From contig CM039464.1 in the NCBI GenBank assembly GCA_022414725.1, positions 32,038,158-32,102,157 of the forward strand: a stretch of DNA of 64,000 bases. Reading direction: 5' to 3'. Position 1 is the stretch's first letter. Each line of letters opens with the position of its first letter. A program made the translations under genes and the position numbers. Positions 22,344-32,374 of this stretch are shown here, piece by piece. Under the pieces are notes generated by a model. It ran no database searches. It had not been told where the DNA came from and worked only from the letters and a program-made list of their open reading frames with translations. The stretch comes from Microglena sp. YARC. Taxonomy: Eukaryota; Chlorophyta; Chlorophyceae; Chlamydomonadales; Chlamydomonadaceae.

Positions 22344-25300
22344 TGCGGCACTAATTTATATCCCGCACAGGAAACAGCCATTCATAGCCCAAAGAGCAAA
22401 GAAGAATTAATGTGCCAAACAACAAACAAAAATTAATATGCCGAACAGCACACAGCAATTCCTTTCTCTGACTGCCCCTTTTTTTGTTGGTGTGCAGGGG
22501 CGCAGACAATCCGTTATGTAAGTTGGGTTCTTTGAAGAACGCTGAGTTGGTTGTGTAAGTTGTGTATGCTAAGTTGGTTGTGGAAATTTTGTAAGCTAAG
22601 TTGGTTGTGGAAGTCGGTTGTGTATGTTGTGTATGCTAAGTTGGTTATGTAAGTTGTGTAAGCTAAGTTGGTTGCGGAAGTCGGTTGTGTAAGTTGGTTG
22701 TTTCTTTGAAGAACGCTCCTTTGTGATAAGAATGCTTTGATTCAATTCATTTGGGTCCTGCTGAAGACGACAAGCAGCCTCAAAGGCTGGAGGCATGTAA
22801 ACAAGCAGCCTCAAAGGCTGGAGGCATGTAAACAAGCAGCCTCAAAGGCTGGAGGCATGTAAACAAGCAGCCTCAAAGGCTGGAGGCATATAAACAAGTT
22901 CAATGTCAAGTTCAAGTGTAAGTTGGGAATCTCCAGTTGTGAGCTTTCGCGTGGAAGGGCTGCATGCATACACAAATTGTGACTCAGCAGTTGTGAGCTT
23001 GGGATGGATGGATGGATGGATGGATGGATGGATGGATGGATGGATGGATGTTATAGTCCAGGGTTAGGCCATATAGGCTAAAGGGACTTGCCCAACCGTG
23101 ATAGGAAGGGCTAAGTACAAAAATCGTTGGGAATGAAAGGTTACCATGCTGATTCATGGGTGAACGTTTTTTGTATTTTATAGAAAGGATTTTCACCCCA
23201 AGAAGTGGGACCCCTTACACAAACCAGGTTGCTGGATATTTTGATGAGGGGCGACCAGACAGGCAACGATCGTATGTACTGCTATTGCAGTCCTGGGGTA
23301 TCCATGTATGCTTGGTACTTATTCCCGCTCCTTATCCTTAGTGTAAGTGGGAACTCGTCAGTTTGGGCCTTGGTCGTGAATTTGAATTTAAATTTTGACC
23401 TTGGCCATGAAAAGATTGCATGCTGAAACACGAATGAAAGGTGGATGGTTGTTTTAATAAGGGGTGACTGGGCACTATACGATATAGTCTAGTGCAGTCC
23501 TGGGTTAGCCATGTAGAAAAATACAGGATTTTCACCTAAGGAAGTGGGACCCCATACACAAACCACGTTGCTGGTTGTTTTGATGAGGGGCGACTGGACA
23601 GGCAACGATCGTATGTACTGCTATTGCAGACTTGGGGTATCCATGTATGCGTGGTGCTTATTCCCGCTCCTTATCCTTAGTGTAAGTGGTAACTCATCGG
23701 TTATAGCCTTGGACATGAATCTGAATTCGAATTCGAATCTACATTTGAATTTTGACCTTGGGCATGAACGGTTGATGGTTGTTTTGATCAGGGGTGACTG
23801 GAGACACCACGATATGCTGTATTGCAGTCCTGGGGAAGCCATGCAGGCTTGGTGCTTATACCGCTGTTTTTCCTTTGTGTGAGTTGAGGCTCAACATGTA
23901 TGGCCTTGCTCATGAAAGGGTTGCATGCTAATTCATACACAACAGGTTGCTGGTTGTTTTCGTGAGGGGCGACTGGACAGGCAACGATCGTATGTACTGC
24001 TATTGCAGTCCTTTGGTATCCATGTATGCTTAGTACTTATTCTGCTGTTTTAACTTAGTGTAAGTTGGGAACTCGTCAGCCTGTTTTTTGGCGGAGGGGG
24101 CGAGAGCCCCCAGGGTTATCCATTTGTCCGTTTGTCTGACCGAGACGAAGCCTGACAGGGTAGCCAACGGTCTCAGAACTAACTGGCTTCTGTGGCCACC
24201 TGTCGCTCCGTTACAAAATCTCTCCAAGATTTGTTAGCGTCGCTTTCGACACTGCATAGAACTTGTTACTTTGTGGAAGTGGGGACTTATTCTCACTGGT
24301 AGCCCGGAGCTCTTGTCACATGCCGAATTGGCGGTCTCTAAACAGGCTGGTTGCATAATCGGTTCGCGACTACGGGGATACTCAACCCACCCCATCACAC
24401 ACACACACACTTAAAGCAGGCAGGGTCAATGGTACGGGGATGTTCAACAAACCTTGCCCCCCCCCCCCACCCCACCCCCACACACACACACACACACACC
24501 CACACACACACACACACACACAAACATACAAACACACCAGATCACCACACCACACACATGTAAATAATGTAGGATCATTGGTACTGGTATGTTCAACAAA
24601 CCTTTGCCCACCACCCCCACCCGCACACTCACAAACACACACACCAGACCTCCACACCACACACACATAAAGCAGGTAGGATCATTGGAGCTGGTACGTT
24701 TAACAAACCTAGCCCACCACACACACAAACACACTCCCCAGACCACCAAACCACATGCATAATGTAGATAGGATCATCGGTACGGGTATGTTCAATAACC
24801 CTTTGCCCTTGCCCACCCACCCACTGACCCACCCACCTCATGCTCGGTATCTCCTGTTTTGCATCGCCCTCACCTCCTCGTTGATGTGATTCCAGATTAA
24901 ACTCCTATCACCCCCTTTGTTTGCGAAGCACACATAAAGCAGATAGGATCATGCGTACAAGTACATTCAATAAACCTTTGCCCTTGCCCACCCACCCACC
25001 CACCGACCCACCCACCTCATGCTCGATATCTCCTGTTTTGCATTGCCCCTCACCTCCTTGTTGATGTGATTCAAGTTTACGCACCTTTCACCCCCTTTGT
25101 TTGCGAAGATGCCACCAATGCTGAACGAGTGAAGGAAGAGAACGCAATCATGTCAGCGATTTCTCAGTGGACTGAACAACACACTTTGGATGAGTGCTTT
25201 GCTCTGATATGATATGCACCTTCGACATGATTTGATATAATTTGATCTGATCTGATCTGATGTGATCTGATCTGCTCTGATCTTCTTTATTTTTATCTGA

Positions 25301-28300
25301 TCTGATCTGACCTTACCTGGCCTGACCTTCTAAGATAATCTAAAGCAAGCTGAGGGCATTGAAGGGAGTTTTGTTTTTGCAACGCGTCGCCGTTCCGCCG
25401 CTGCATGGCAACGCATGGGTCCGTCTAAACTAGTCAGAACTGCCCTCTCCTCAGCGCCTCGCGCTTGGTGGGGTTAGGGGGGCAGCGTGTCAAACTGGGG
25501 TTGCACCAAAGCTGAGTGGGTGGAGCAGAGTGGGTGGAGCAGAGCGGGTGGAGCAGAGTGGGTGGAGCAGAGCGGGTGGAGCAGAGCAGGTGGAGCAGAG
25601 TGGGTGGAGCAGAGTGGGTGGAGCAGAGTGGGTGGAGCAGAGTGGGTGGAGCAGAGTGGGTGGAGTAGAGTGGGTGGAGCAGAGTGGGTGGAGCAGAGTG
25701 GGTGGAGCAGAGTGGGTGGAGCAGAGTGGATGGAGCAGAGTGGGTGGAGCAAGGTGGGGTTGGGGGAGGGGGATAGAATCATGCACTTCATCATCACCAA
25801 TTGTATTGCTGTTGGGCTCTTCCCTCTTTTTTGTTACAGTACAGGGGTAGGCCAAATAGGCTAAAGGGACTTGCCCAGCCGTGACAGGAGGGGCTAAAAC
25901 GAAAAGGCACTGATATACAGAACCCCGAACAAATTGTGTACCGACGGGGGCCCTGCGTTCGTGCCGTGCCCAGCAATAACGTCCCTGCCCTGTGTTGACC
26001 TGCTTTAAATGAGGTTAAAGCAGCCATGAAGAATACAGCAGGCATGAAAACTAAAGCAGCCACCTTCACCCAACTCAACACAATACAACTCAGCACAACA
26101 CAACACAACTCAACACAAGTAAACTCAACTAGTAAACACAACTAAACTCATCTCATCTCATCTCATCTCATCTCATCTCATCTCATCTCATCTCATGCCC
26201 TGTGTTGACCTGCAGATAAGCTTAAAGCAGCCATGAAGAATAAAGCAGCCAGGAAAAATAAAGCAGCCACCTTCACCCAGCTCAACACAACACAACACAA
26301 CTCAACACAAGTAAACTAAACACAACTAAACTTCTTTAACCAGTTTGTGGAGCGTGGCATGTTCCACTCTGCTTGCCCCCCGACTTTGACTGTATTGTAG
26401 CCACTCAAGCACAAGCTTGTGATTGAGCGACACAACACAACTTAACACAAGTAAACTAAACTCATCTCATCTCATCTCATCTCATCTCATCTCATCTCAT
26501 CTCATCTCATCTCATCTCATCTCATCTCATCATCTCATGCCCTGTGTTGACCTGCAGGTGAGTTTAATGCAGCCATGACGGATAAAGAACCCATCTCCAC
26601 CCAACTCAACTCAACTCAACACCGCACAGCACAACTCAACTCAGCTCAACTCAACTCAACTCAACTCAAGACAGTACAGCACAGGACAGCACAATTCATC
26701 TCATCTCATCTCATCTCATCTCATCTCATCTCATCTCATCTCGTCTCGTCTCGTCTCGTCTCGTCTCGTCTCGTCTCATCTCATCTCATCTCGTCTCGTC
26801 TCGTCTCGTCTTGTCTCGTCCTATCTCGTCTCGTCTCGTCTCGTCTCGTCTCGTCTCGTCTCGTCTCGTCTCGTCTCGTCTCATCTCGTCTCGTCTCGTC
26901 TCGTCTCGTCTCGTCTCAACTCAACTCAACTCAACTCAACTCAACTCAACTCAACTCAACTCGACTCATCTCAACTCATCTCAACTCAACACAGCACATC
27001 TCATCGCATTTCCTTCTCCTGCCCCGTGTTGACCTGCATATGAGGTTGCAGCAACAATGAAGAATAAAGCAGCCTCCACCCAACTCAACTCAACACCGCA
27101 CAACACAAGACAGCACAACTCAACTCCTCACAGCAAAACACAACACAACACAACACAACACAACTCAACTCAACACAGCACAACTCAACACAACACAGCA
27201 CAACGCAACTCAACTCAGCAAAACACAACTCCTCTCTTCTCATCTCATCTCCTTCACCTGCCCCGTGTTGACCTTCAGATGAGGTTACAGCAACAATGAA
27301 GAAAGCACGCGTACCCTCTGGACCTATCCTGAGTATGAAAGATATTGTCAAGGAGCCCCAGGTGTGTTGGTGGGATTTATTTAAGGTTGGGCTAGTTCCT
27401 TTAGCCCAGCCTAACCCAACCCAAACCAACCAAACCAAACCAAACCAAACCCAGCCCAACGCAACCCCAAACTAAACCAAACCAAACCAAACCAAACCAA
27501 GCCAAGCCAAGCCAGCCCAACGCAACTCAACTCAACTCAATCCAACTCAACCCAACCCAACTTCTTTGACCAGTTTGTGGAGCGTGGCATGTTCCACACT
27601 GCTTGCTCCCCGAACTCAACTCAAATCATCTCACTGCTTACCCCCCGAACTCAACTCAACTCAACACAACACAACACAACTCAAGCTTACTCAACTTCTT
27701 TGACCAGTTTGTGGAGCGTGGCATGTTCCACACTGCTTGCCCCCCGGGTTCTGATCACCAAGTCTCTATGCCAGCAATGCTACCAGTTCTTAGTGCTACA
27801 CCAGGATCGACTCGCTGGGCAGGTCCAGAGTTGGGCTACCACACTGATGCCATCCTGACTGAGGTAGGCGCCGTGATTGCAGGGGGAGAGAGGAGAGAGG
27901 GGGAGAGGGTGACAGGGGAGAGAGGTTGACAGGGAGGGGGGGGGGGGGGGGGGGGGAGAGGAGAGAGGGAGAGGAGAGAGGGGGGGAGGGAGGGGGGAGA
28001 GGAGAGAGGGTGAAAGGAAAGGGGGGGGGGGGGGGGGGTGAAAGGGAGGGGGGAGGTAGGTGCCGGGATTGCACGGAGGAGAGGGGAAGGAAGGGAGAGA
28101 GGGGGGGAGGGAGGGGGGAAGAGGAGAGAGGGTGACAAGGGGGGGGGGGGGGGGGGGGGGAGAGGTGGGGACAGGGGGGATACGGCCTGTCTACATGACC
28201 CCCCTGATCCTTTACCGATTTTGCCGACTGTCTACATGATCCCCCTGGTCCTGAGATCCTGCCTCCTTCACTTGTCAATTCCCAACTGCTGTTTATAATT

Positions 28301-28377
28301 ATTTGATTTCATGTTACTAGGAACTTGGGTACACTCTAGAGGAGATTGCTGAGTTGAGGAAGAAGGGGGCCATCTAA
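19729..28377 (+). CDS. CaiB/BaiF (class III) CoA-transferase, C-terminal half (seven exons)
   Basis: The exons are 19729-19819, 21691-21762, 22498-22517 (a 20-nt microexon), 25109-25194, about 27284-27361, 27708-27863 and 28321-28377 (stop TAA). They join in frame to about 185 residues. Diagnostic family blocks appear in order: [61 protein letters not shown], then [12 protein letters not shown] and [18 protein letters not shown] at the C terminus. Members move CoA between acyl groups; the closest known animal relative is succinyl-CoA:glutarate CoA-transferase, but the substrate cannot be read from this half. The N-terminal ~200 residues, including the catalytic Asp region, are absent, probably lost near the N gap. 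Five of the six introns are canonical GT-AG. The junction between exons 4 and 5 is not: both sides share GATGAG. Introns carry many exon-edge copies. Confidence 0.9.
19825..20585 (+). repeat. ~44-bp minisatellite in the CoA-transferase intron
   Basis: About 16 copies of TGTGCGATACATGTTGTACA followed by TGTACTGCCTCTCCTCATTT. The array starts at the donor itself (AAGTACGTCCTGCC resembles the unit's CATGTACTGCC), so it may have been seeded there. Confidence 0.85.
20586..21221. other. CoA-transferase intron, mostly unique
   Basis: Contains the reverse copy (about 20680-20790) of the dispersed block at 7040-7145. Nothing else is recognised. Confidence 0.4.
21222..21310 (+). repeat. Degenerate upstream copy of CoA-transferase exon 2
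   Basis: Resembles the acceptor and exon at 21670-21762: CTCCTGAACAAACATTAGG, then ATTGTAGGCAACTGCGGCAG and CATCTGCACTGATGGCTGAT, compared with CTCCCGTGCAAACATTAGG, ATTGGAGGCAATGGTGACAG and CATCTACACTAGGCTGATGG. It is too diverged to be an exon. Confidence 0.75.
21420..21650 (+). repeat. (CAGA)n/(CATA)n microsatellite
   Basis: A mixed CAGA, CATA and CATG tetranucleotide tract immediately upstream of the exon at 21691. A second CAGA tract lies at 22276-22343. Confidence 0.95.
22518..22725 (+). repeat. GTTGGTTGTGTAAGTT tandem array after the microexon
   Basis: Copies of the microexon donor region (TATGTAAGTTGG and TCTTTGAAGAACGCT) are repeated with TAAGTTGGTTGTG units. Confidence 0.7.
22778..22895 (+). 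repeat. 31-bp tandem repeat x4
   Basis: Four near-perfect copies of CAAGCAGCCTCAAAGGCTGG AGGCATGTAAA. A related GGCTGGAGGCATGTAA sits inside the inverted-repeat element at 59350-59941. Confidence 0.9.
23004..23115 (+). repeat. (GGAT)n followed by an R1 5' part
   Basis: About eleven GGAT units (23004-23048) abut a partial R1 copy (TTATAGTCCAGGGTTAGGCC through GGAAGGGCTAA). Confidence 0.8.
23165..24089 (+). repeat. ~345-bp tandem repeat, 3-4 partial copies
   Basis: Units contain AGAAGTGGGACCCC.TACAC, GAGGGGCGACTGGACAGGCA and ACGATCGTATGTACTGCTAT. Full copies start near 23180 and 23524 and shortened ones near 23770 and 23940. It lies in a CoA-transferase intron. Confidence 0.8.
24090..24266 (+). 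mobile_element. R2 GC-rich dispersed element
   Basis: Second R2 copy, starting GGCGGAGGGGGCGAGAGCCC and ending ACTGCATAGAACTTGT. It is about 30 bp shorter than the copy at 8106, mainly within the G/C run and the middle. Confidence 0.75.
24375..25080 (+). repeat. ~110-bp tandem repeat with CA-rich spacers
   Basis: Units contain AGGATCATTGGTAC.GGTAT, GTTCAACAAACCTTTGCCC and a CA/CCA tract. The last two units also carry the block CACCCCCTTTGTTTGCGAAG (24917, 25090), which in the final copy is the acceptor of the exon at 25109. Confidence 0.8.
25500..25760 (+). repeat. 15-bp minisatellite GAGTGGGTGGAGCAG
   Basis: About 17 copies with single-base variants. Because 15 is a multiple of three it yields long repetitive frames on both strands, which are not genes. 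Confidence 0.95.
25838..25968 (+). repeat. R1 dispersed repeat, full copy
   Basis: TTACAGTACAGGGGTAGGCC to CGACGGGGGCCCTG and CGTTCGTGCC. It is inserted in the CoA-transferase intron. Confidence 0.75.
26000..27700 (+). repeat. Pentanucleotide tracts interleaved with exon 5 and exon 6 edge copies
   Basis: CTCAT, CTCGT, CTCAA and CACAA pentamers dominate. Between them sit copies of the exon 5 edge (CCTGTGTTGACCTGC, then ATGAGGTTAAAGCAGCCATG) near 26000, 26200, 26545 and 27025. Copies of the exon 6 edge (CTTCTTTGACCAGTTTGTGG, AGCGTGGCATGTTCCAC) lie near 26332 and 27560. One exon 6 copy therefore lies upstream of exon 5. Confidence 0.85.
27880..28190 (+). repeat. Purine-rich GGGAGA tract
   Basis: A polypurine stretch with several G runs of 18 or more. 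It lies in the last CoA-transferase intron. Confidence 0.9.
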
Positions 28378-28860
28378 TCAAGAAGAAGAAGAAGAAGAAG
28401 AAGAAGAATCGTTAGAAGGTTCTGTACGCGGGCAATTCGGCGTCTAACCGTCTGCAGAATACAATACTTCCCCCCCGTTCGATAGAGGAGACTGCTGAGT
28501 TGGAGTCTTGAGGATGGAGGCACCATCTAATTTATTTATACCCACTTACCAGGTTACCGTGCCGCTTACCGCGGAACCCTAAACCCTGCCGCGTTCCGCT
28601 TATGGGTTTCCCACGTACCGGGTCGTCTTTATCTGAATCTATCTACGGTCAGCTTCACATCTCGTGACTTCTGAGAGTGGTCTAACGTCACCCATTATCG
28701 TATGTAACAATCACTGTAATGATGTTTTATTCTTTACACTATATTTACTCCCGGTCATGTCTTCAGAAGAAGAATGGTTAGAAGGTTCTATACGCCTATT
28801 CGGCATCTAAACCATATGCAGAATACATACTTCCCACTTGCAATAGCCCCGGAGATCAGT
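28378..28860 (+). repeat. CoA-transferase 3' UTR and a duplicated 3' end
   Basis: After TAA comes an AAG tract. At about 28480-28535 a copy of the terminal exon edge (GAGGAGACTGCTGAGTTGGA and CACCATCTAAT) includes the stop. The 3' UTR block GTTAGAAGGTTCT.TACGC is repeated near 28415 and 28785. TGTAA, the usual green-algal poly(A) signal, occurs at about 28702 and 28715, but use is not shown. Confidence 0.65.
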
Positions 28861-28968
28861 GAGTGTGGCAGGGTTCGTACTCATATCGATTATTGACATA
28901 TCCAGGTCTCAACATCGACAGTTTAACGTCATGAAGATCGAACCTGTCTACAACCGTATGCTTACTAG

Positions 28969-29355
28969 GGAACGGCAATATGATTTCATATGACATCATT
29001 TCATCATATTATATTATATCATTTGATGCCGGCTGTCGGACTAGGCTAAAGTTGACTTGTAAATACAATATCATATGATGCAATTTGTATGCTATCATAT
29101 GATTGGCGGAGCCCCCCCTTCTGGGGGGCGGGAGCCCCCAGTGTTACCCATTTGTCCGTCCGACCATCCATTCGTCTGACCGCGATGAAGCCCAACACGT
29201 CAGCCAACGGTCTCGTAACTAACTCGCTTCCGTTGCCACCTGTCGCTGTCGCTCCCTCGCGACCACTCTCCGCCATTTTTAGCGTCGCAGGCGACGCTGC
29301 ATAGAATTTGTATCATACTAGCATTTGGTCAGCATCATATGATTTGCCGGTCCAC
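28969..29355 (-). mobile_element. hAT-like MITE split by an R2 insertion
   Basis: Left end TAGGGAACGGC. The body matches the reverse complement of the copy at 36011-36196 (GGCTAAAGTT, ATCATATGATGCAATTTGTA, then CATTTGGTCAGCATCATATG) and ends near GCCGGTCCA. The match is broken at 29105-29311 by an R2 element. Confidence 0.75.
29105..29311 (+). mobile_element. R2 GC-rich element nested in the MITE
   Basis: Starts GGCGGAGCCCCCCC and ends GACGCTGCATAGAATTTGT. It is inserted between TGCTATCATATGAT and ATCATACTAGCATTTGG of the surrounding MITE, so R2 was active after the MITE. Confidence 0.8.
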
Positions 29356-30426
29356 AATGATTACACTCTGTACTCGGGAGTGTGGTGCAGCTGTGTTTAT
29401 ACTACCCGTAGTGTTTATATTTACTTTATGTAACGAACCCTCTCTCTTTTGGTCTGACCTAGTGTGTGAGTTTTCAGGTTTGTGGGGGTGCCTTATAAAC
29501 CCTCATGCTTCTTGTTATATAATTGGAAGGTTCGGTGACTATAGCTAGCTCCGGCTTACGCTGTGGTGTCCTTAACATCAAGTCCTGTGAGTAACTGTAT
29601 AGTGCATTATACGGATGTAACAATTTCAATTTCAATTTCAATTAATTGGAAGGTAAGCGTGGCGTGCTGCTGTCCTTTCTCGGCAATGATTTGCTGAGTT
29701 TCTGTAACAAACCCACTCTCCCCATGTTTACTTTATGCAACGTATCCCCTCTCCCACCCATGTTTACTTCGCCCGCAGATGGTGAGCAGTCTCAAAGCTG
29801 ATAGACAATGTTATCAACAGCAACAGCAACAACTTACAGGGATACAGAAAAAACAGCATGTACGATACTGATGACGTTTTTTTGGTAACAAGGACTGTCA
29901 ACTTTGGTGGTGGGTCTCTCGAGGACATGGACCTGGGCAAGTCTTCGAACAGTATAATCCGCTGAGTGTGCTCCCTTGTTTCAGTGATAAAAAGAGAAGG
30001 TTTATATATATGGGGTCGCAAGGGGGGGCTTGGAATTGGAAGACGGTGAGCAGCCCGGAGTTGACTGAAAAACAATTTAGCAATCTAAATTCAAAATCTA
30101 GAGAACATGCCACCAAGTGTTAGTTACTGAGCGTGTAACATCAGTTTGCCCTACATAATACTGCTGCATGTGACCGAAGGTGTAACATAGTTACATAGAC
30201 TGGCCACACAAATAAAAAACATGGAGATCAGGTTTGTTTAGGACGCTGCGTCCTCCGTCGCAGACGCAACGTGGGGAGGGTCCTTTGACCAGAAGGAAAG
30301 GTCATTTGCGTTGCCGGACGCAGGCTATAAAATTGGTTGCATCTCAGGCAGCAGAGCCGGGGTTCCTCCTGAAATACCCTTGCTGAAAGACCATGTAACA
30401 ATCCAATCCTTGAAGATATGCGTGAA
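29356..30426. other. Intergenic, scattered repeat fragments
   Basis: No gene recognised. About 29650-29730 matches the repeat at 3590-3675. The block GGAATTGGAAGACGGTGAGC (about 30035) is shared with 36711-36735. A small palindromic stretch of GACGC/GCGTC lies near 30241-30270. Confidence 0.4.
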
Positions 30427-30675
30427 TGTTACAGACCGGGCCTCCCGGTCCCGCTAGAGTGTCCTAGTGCGCCAGGCTTCCCGCCTGGTAGCTTCCGCTG
30501 TAGTGCCTCCGCCCGTTAGGGCCTGCACCCAGCGGCGTCAGTACCCTAGGGTACTGTCGCCTTTCTCTTCTTATACCTGCCCTGTCGCCTGACATGGCAT
30601 CTCGCATATGTAAGCATACATTGCCCACAGTCCCTTCCCTGTGTCGTTTCAGTTATAACACTCCGGAAAGCTATA
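30427..30675 (+). repeat. 5' LTR
   Basis: Starts TGTTACAGACCGG. It shares CCGCTAGAGTGTCCTAGTGC and CTATACTTTCC-type terminal sequence (TTATAACACTCCGGAAAGC) with the 3' LTR. An inner end at TATAACA (30660) would give the inverted termini TGTTATA/TATAACA, but the identity to the 3' copy runs 16 bp further, to about 30676. It carries 8 bp (around CCTAGGGTACT) lacking in the 3' LTR. Confidence 0.85.
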
Positions 30676-31184
30676 GGTTATCGCCTTATCCCGCCTATGC
30701 GTCATCCACTGCATCAGATCTGAGCTGCTTCAGATTCTGTCGTCCTTGCCCGTTGATCCCTCGTTCCCCGGCATACGCAGTGTCTTTGTTTGTTGCGCCG
30801 CAACTCCCAAAGAAGAGGATCACAAGCCCAGAAAAAGCTTGTCATCGCTTTGCCCCCCCCCCCCCCCCCCCCCCCCCCGCTGGATCAACCCAGCTTGCTG
30901 CCCCGCAACAACCAAACCAACCACCCACTGCGCCTACCCATCAGTTCCCCTCTCCTCCCCTCCCGCCGTCTCCTATACCCCCGTCGGCCTCGCAAGCCCC
31001 CCACCCACCCACACACCCACACACACACACAATCCCGTTATCTACTTCCTGTAGAAAACCTCCACTTCCTCCTATTTCAAGATCGTCACTTCCTCTTTCC
31101 CACAGAAGTCCCCTACCGCTTATATCCCTCGTCGAGTTTCCAATTCCCACCGGATCTTCATTTCCCATATCCAAGACCCGCAAG

Positions 31185-31802
31185 ATGCCAGGACGCAGGA
31201 ATACTCCATACGATGGTAAGGGAGGTTACAGTGTCTTTGCACAATGGTATGCAGAACTTGTTGCCCCCTTGCTCAAAGAAGATTCAGTCTTCTCAGTCCT
31301 AGATGGCGATATCGAGAATGCCCCCATTGATGAACCCTCCAATGGTTACCACTATCCTAGATCAAGCAGAATCACACCCTTATCCAACTACATGGCTATG
31401 GACCACATCCTACGGAATTGCACCCTTCCCTTTGCTGATTCTCTTGATGCCTACACCAACAATGCGGCTAAAGCCCTCCGATACCTTCGACGAAACTATG
31501 GACATGGTTTCAGACTCATGCCCAGCTTCGTACGAGGTTCAAACCCTTTCTTCGATTCCCATACTACTCTAACCTTCCCCTACGAATCCTCCAACCACTC
31601 TCCAGCTTCCACCCAGGATGCTATTCTCCCTCCTCCTACTCCTTCGCACCAGCCCCCCTACTCCCCGTCTACCGACGGTGAATCCTCATCGCCACCTACT
31701 CCACCCTCGGACGAGGGACCCTCGACCACACAGGCTTTTGAGGACGCAGCAGCCGCTGCAGATTTGCTACGTGGAGCCATCCATGAATCAATGTCCAGGT
31801 GA
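31185..31802 (+). CDS. LTR element gag-like protein, first reading frame
   Basis: This is a 205-residue frame starting at the first well-placed ATG after the C-rich leader. The first ~140 residues are a globular domain with no family I can name. The tail is rich in Pro, Ser and Thr, ending in an Ala-rich segment. Its TGA (31800-31802) overlaps the next frame, which lies at -1 relative to it and carries the zinc knuckles. Either a -1 shift between about 31787 and 31802, splicing, or decay separates them; no classic slippery heptamer is visible. An in-frame open stretch upstream to 30594 crosses the LTR and is unlikely to be translated. Confidence 0.65.
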   Translation: MPGRRNTPYDGKGGYSVFAQWYAELVAPLLKEDSVFSVLDGDIENAPIDEPSNGYHYPRSSRITPLSNYMAMDHILRNCTLPFADSLDAYTNNAAKALRYLRRNYGHGFRLMPSFVRGSNPFFDSHTTLTFPYESSNHSPASTQDAILPPPTPSHQPPYSPSTDGESSSPPTPPSDEGPSTTQAFEDAAAAADLLRGAIHESMSR

Positions 31803-32374
31803 CCACTCCAGTGCCCCCTGAGCCTAGGCCACAAAACCCCCTTCAAGGTATGTGGCCACCTCACTGTGACCAATGCCTGATATGCACTGGATTTGGGCAC
31901 ACTTCTTCTATTTGTGCCAGTTACTCCCCTTATGCGTCTACCAACCACAACTACGACAACTGTGGAGGACAACGCCACCATGAGGGACAATGCACAAGCT
32001 GTGAGAGACCCAGCCACCCATCTATCAGCCCTCACCCCAGTAAGTTGACAGAGATCTGTGTCAACTGCACTGGCAGAGGACACTTCGCCAGACAATGTTT
32101 CTCCTCCACCAAAGTCCAGCCCTCTGACATCACCTGTACAAGATGTGGTGGTTATGACCACCACAGGTCAGCCTGCCCAAATCCCTGCAGATCCAACACA
32201 GAAGTTGACTCCCAGCTGCAAACCCCTCAAGACTCGGATGATGACTCTGGACAACCTGGAGATGACTCTAATGCCGGTGAGATCCCAGATAACACTGACT
32301 CTGAGATAGGACATTTCCCCACCACTCATGAGACTTCCCCCAGTGCTTTATCAACCTGCCTCCAAGCTCACTAG
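31799..32374 (+). CDS. LTR element nucleocapsid-like zinc-knuckle frame
   Basis: This 191-residue frame contains three complete CX2CX4HX4C knuckles (CLICTGFGHTSSIC, CVNCTGRGHFARQC, CTRCGGYDHHRSAC) and one that has lost its first Cys (YDNCGGQRHHEGQC). The knuckles are followed by an acidic Asp/Ser-rich tail. Zinc knuckles of this kind bind element RNA in Gag. The frame ends in TAG, and the same frame continues beyond it into the protease-like segment. It has no ATG near its start, so it is probably expressed as a fusion. Confidence 0.75.
   Translation: MTTPVPPEPRPQNPLQGMWPPHCDQCLICTGFGHTSSICASYSPYASTNHNYDNCGGQRHHEGQCTSCERPSHPSISPHPSKLTEICVNCTGRGHFARQCFSSTKVQPSDITCTRCGGYDHHRSACPNPCRSNTEVDSQLQTPQDSDDDSGQPGDDSNAGEIPDNTDSEIGHFPTTHETSPSALSTCLQAH

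Noticed and set aside
25487..25864. Glu-Trp-Val-Glu-Gln repeat protein frames
   Set aside because: Artefact of the 15-bp minisatellite.
30594..31184. N-terminal extension of the gag-like frame into the 5' LTR
   Set aside because: It crosses LTR and C-rich leader sequence; the ATG at 31185 is followed by globular-looking sequence.
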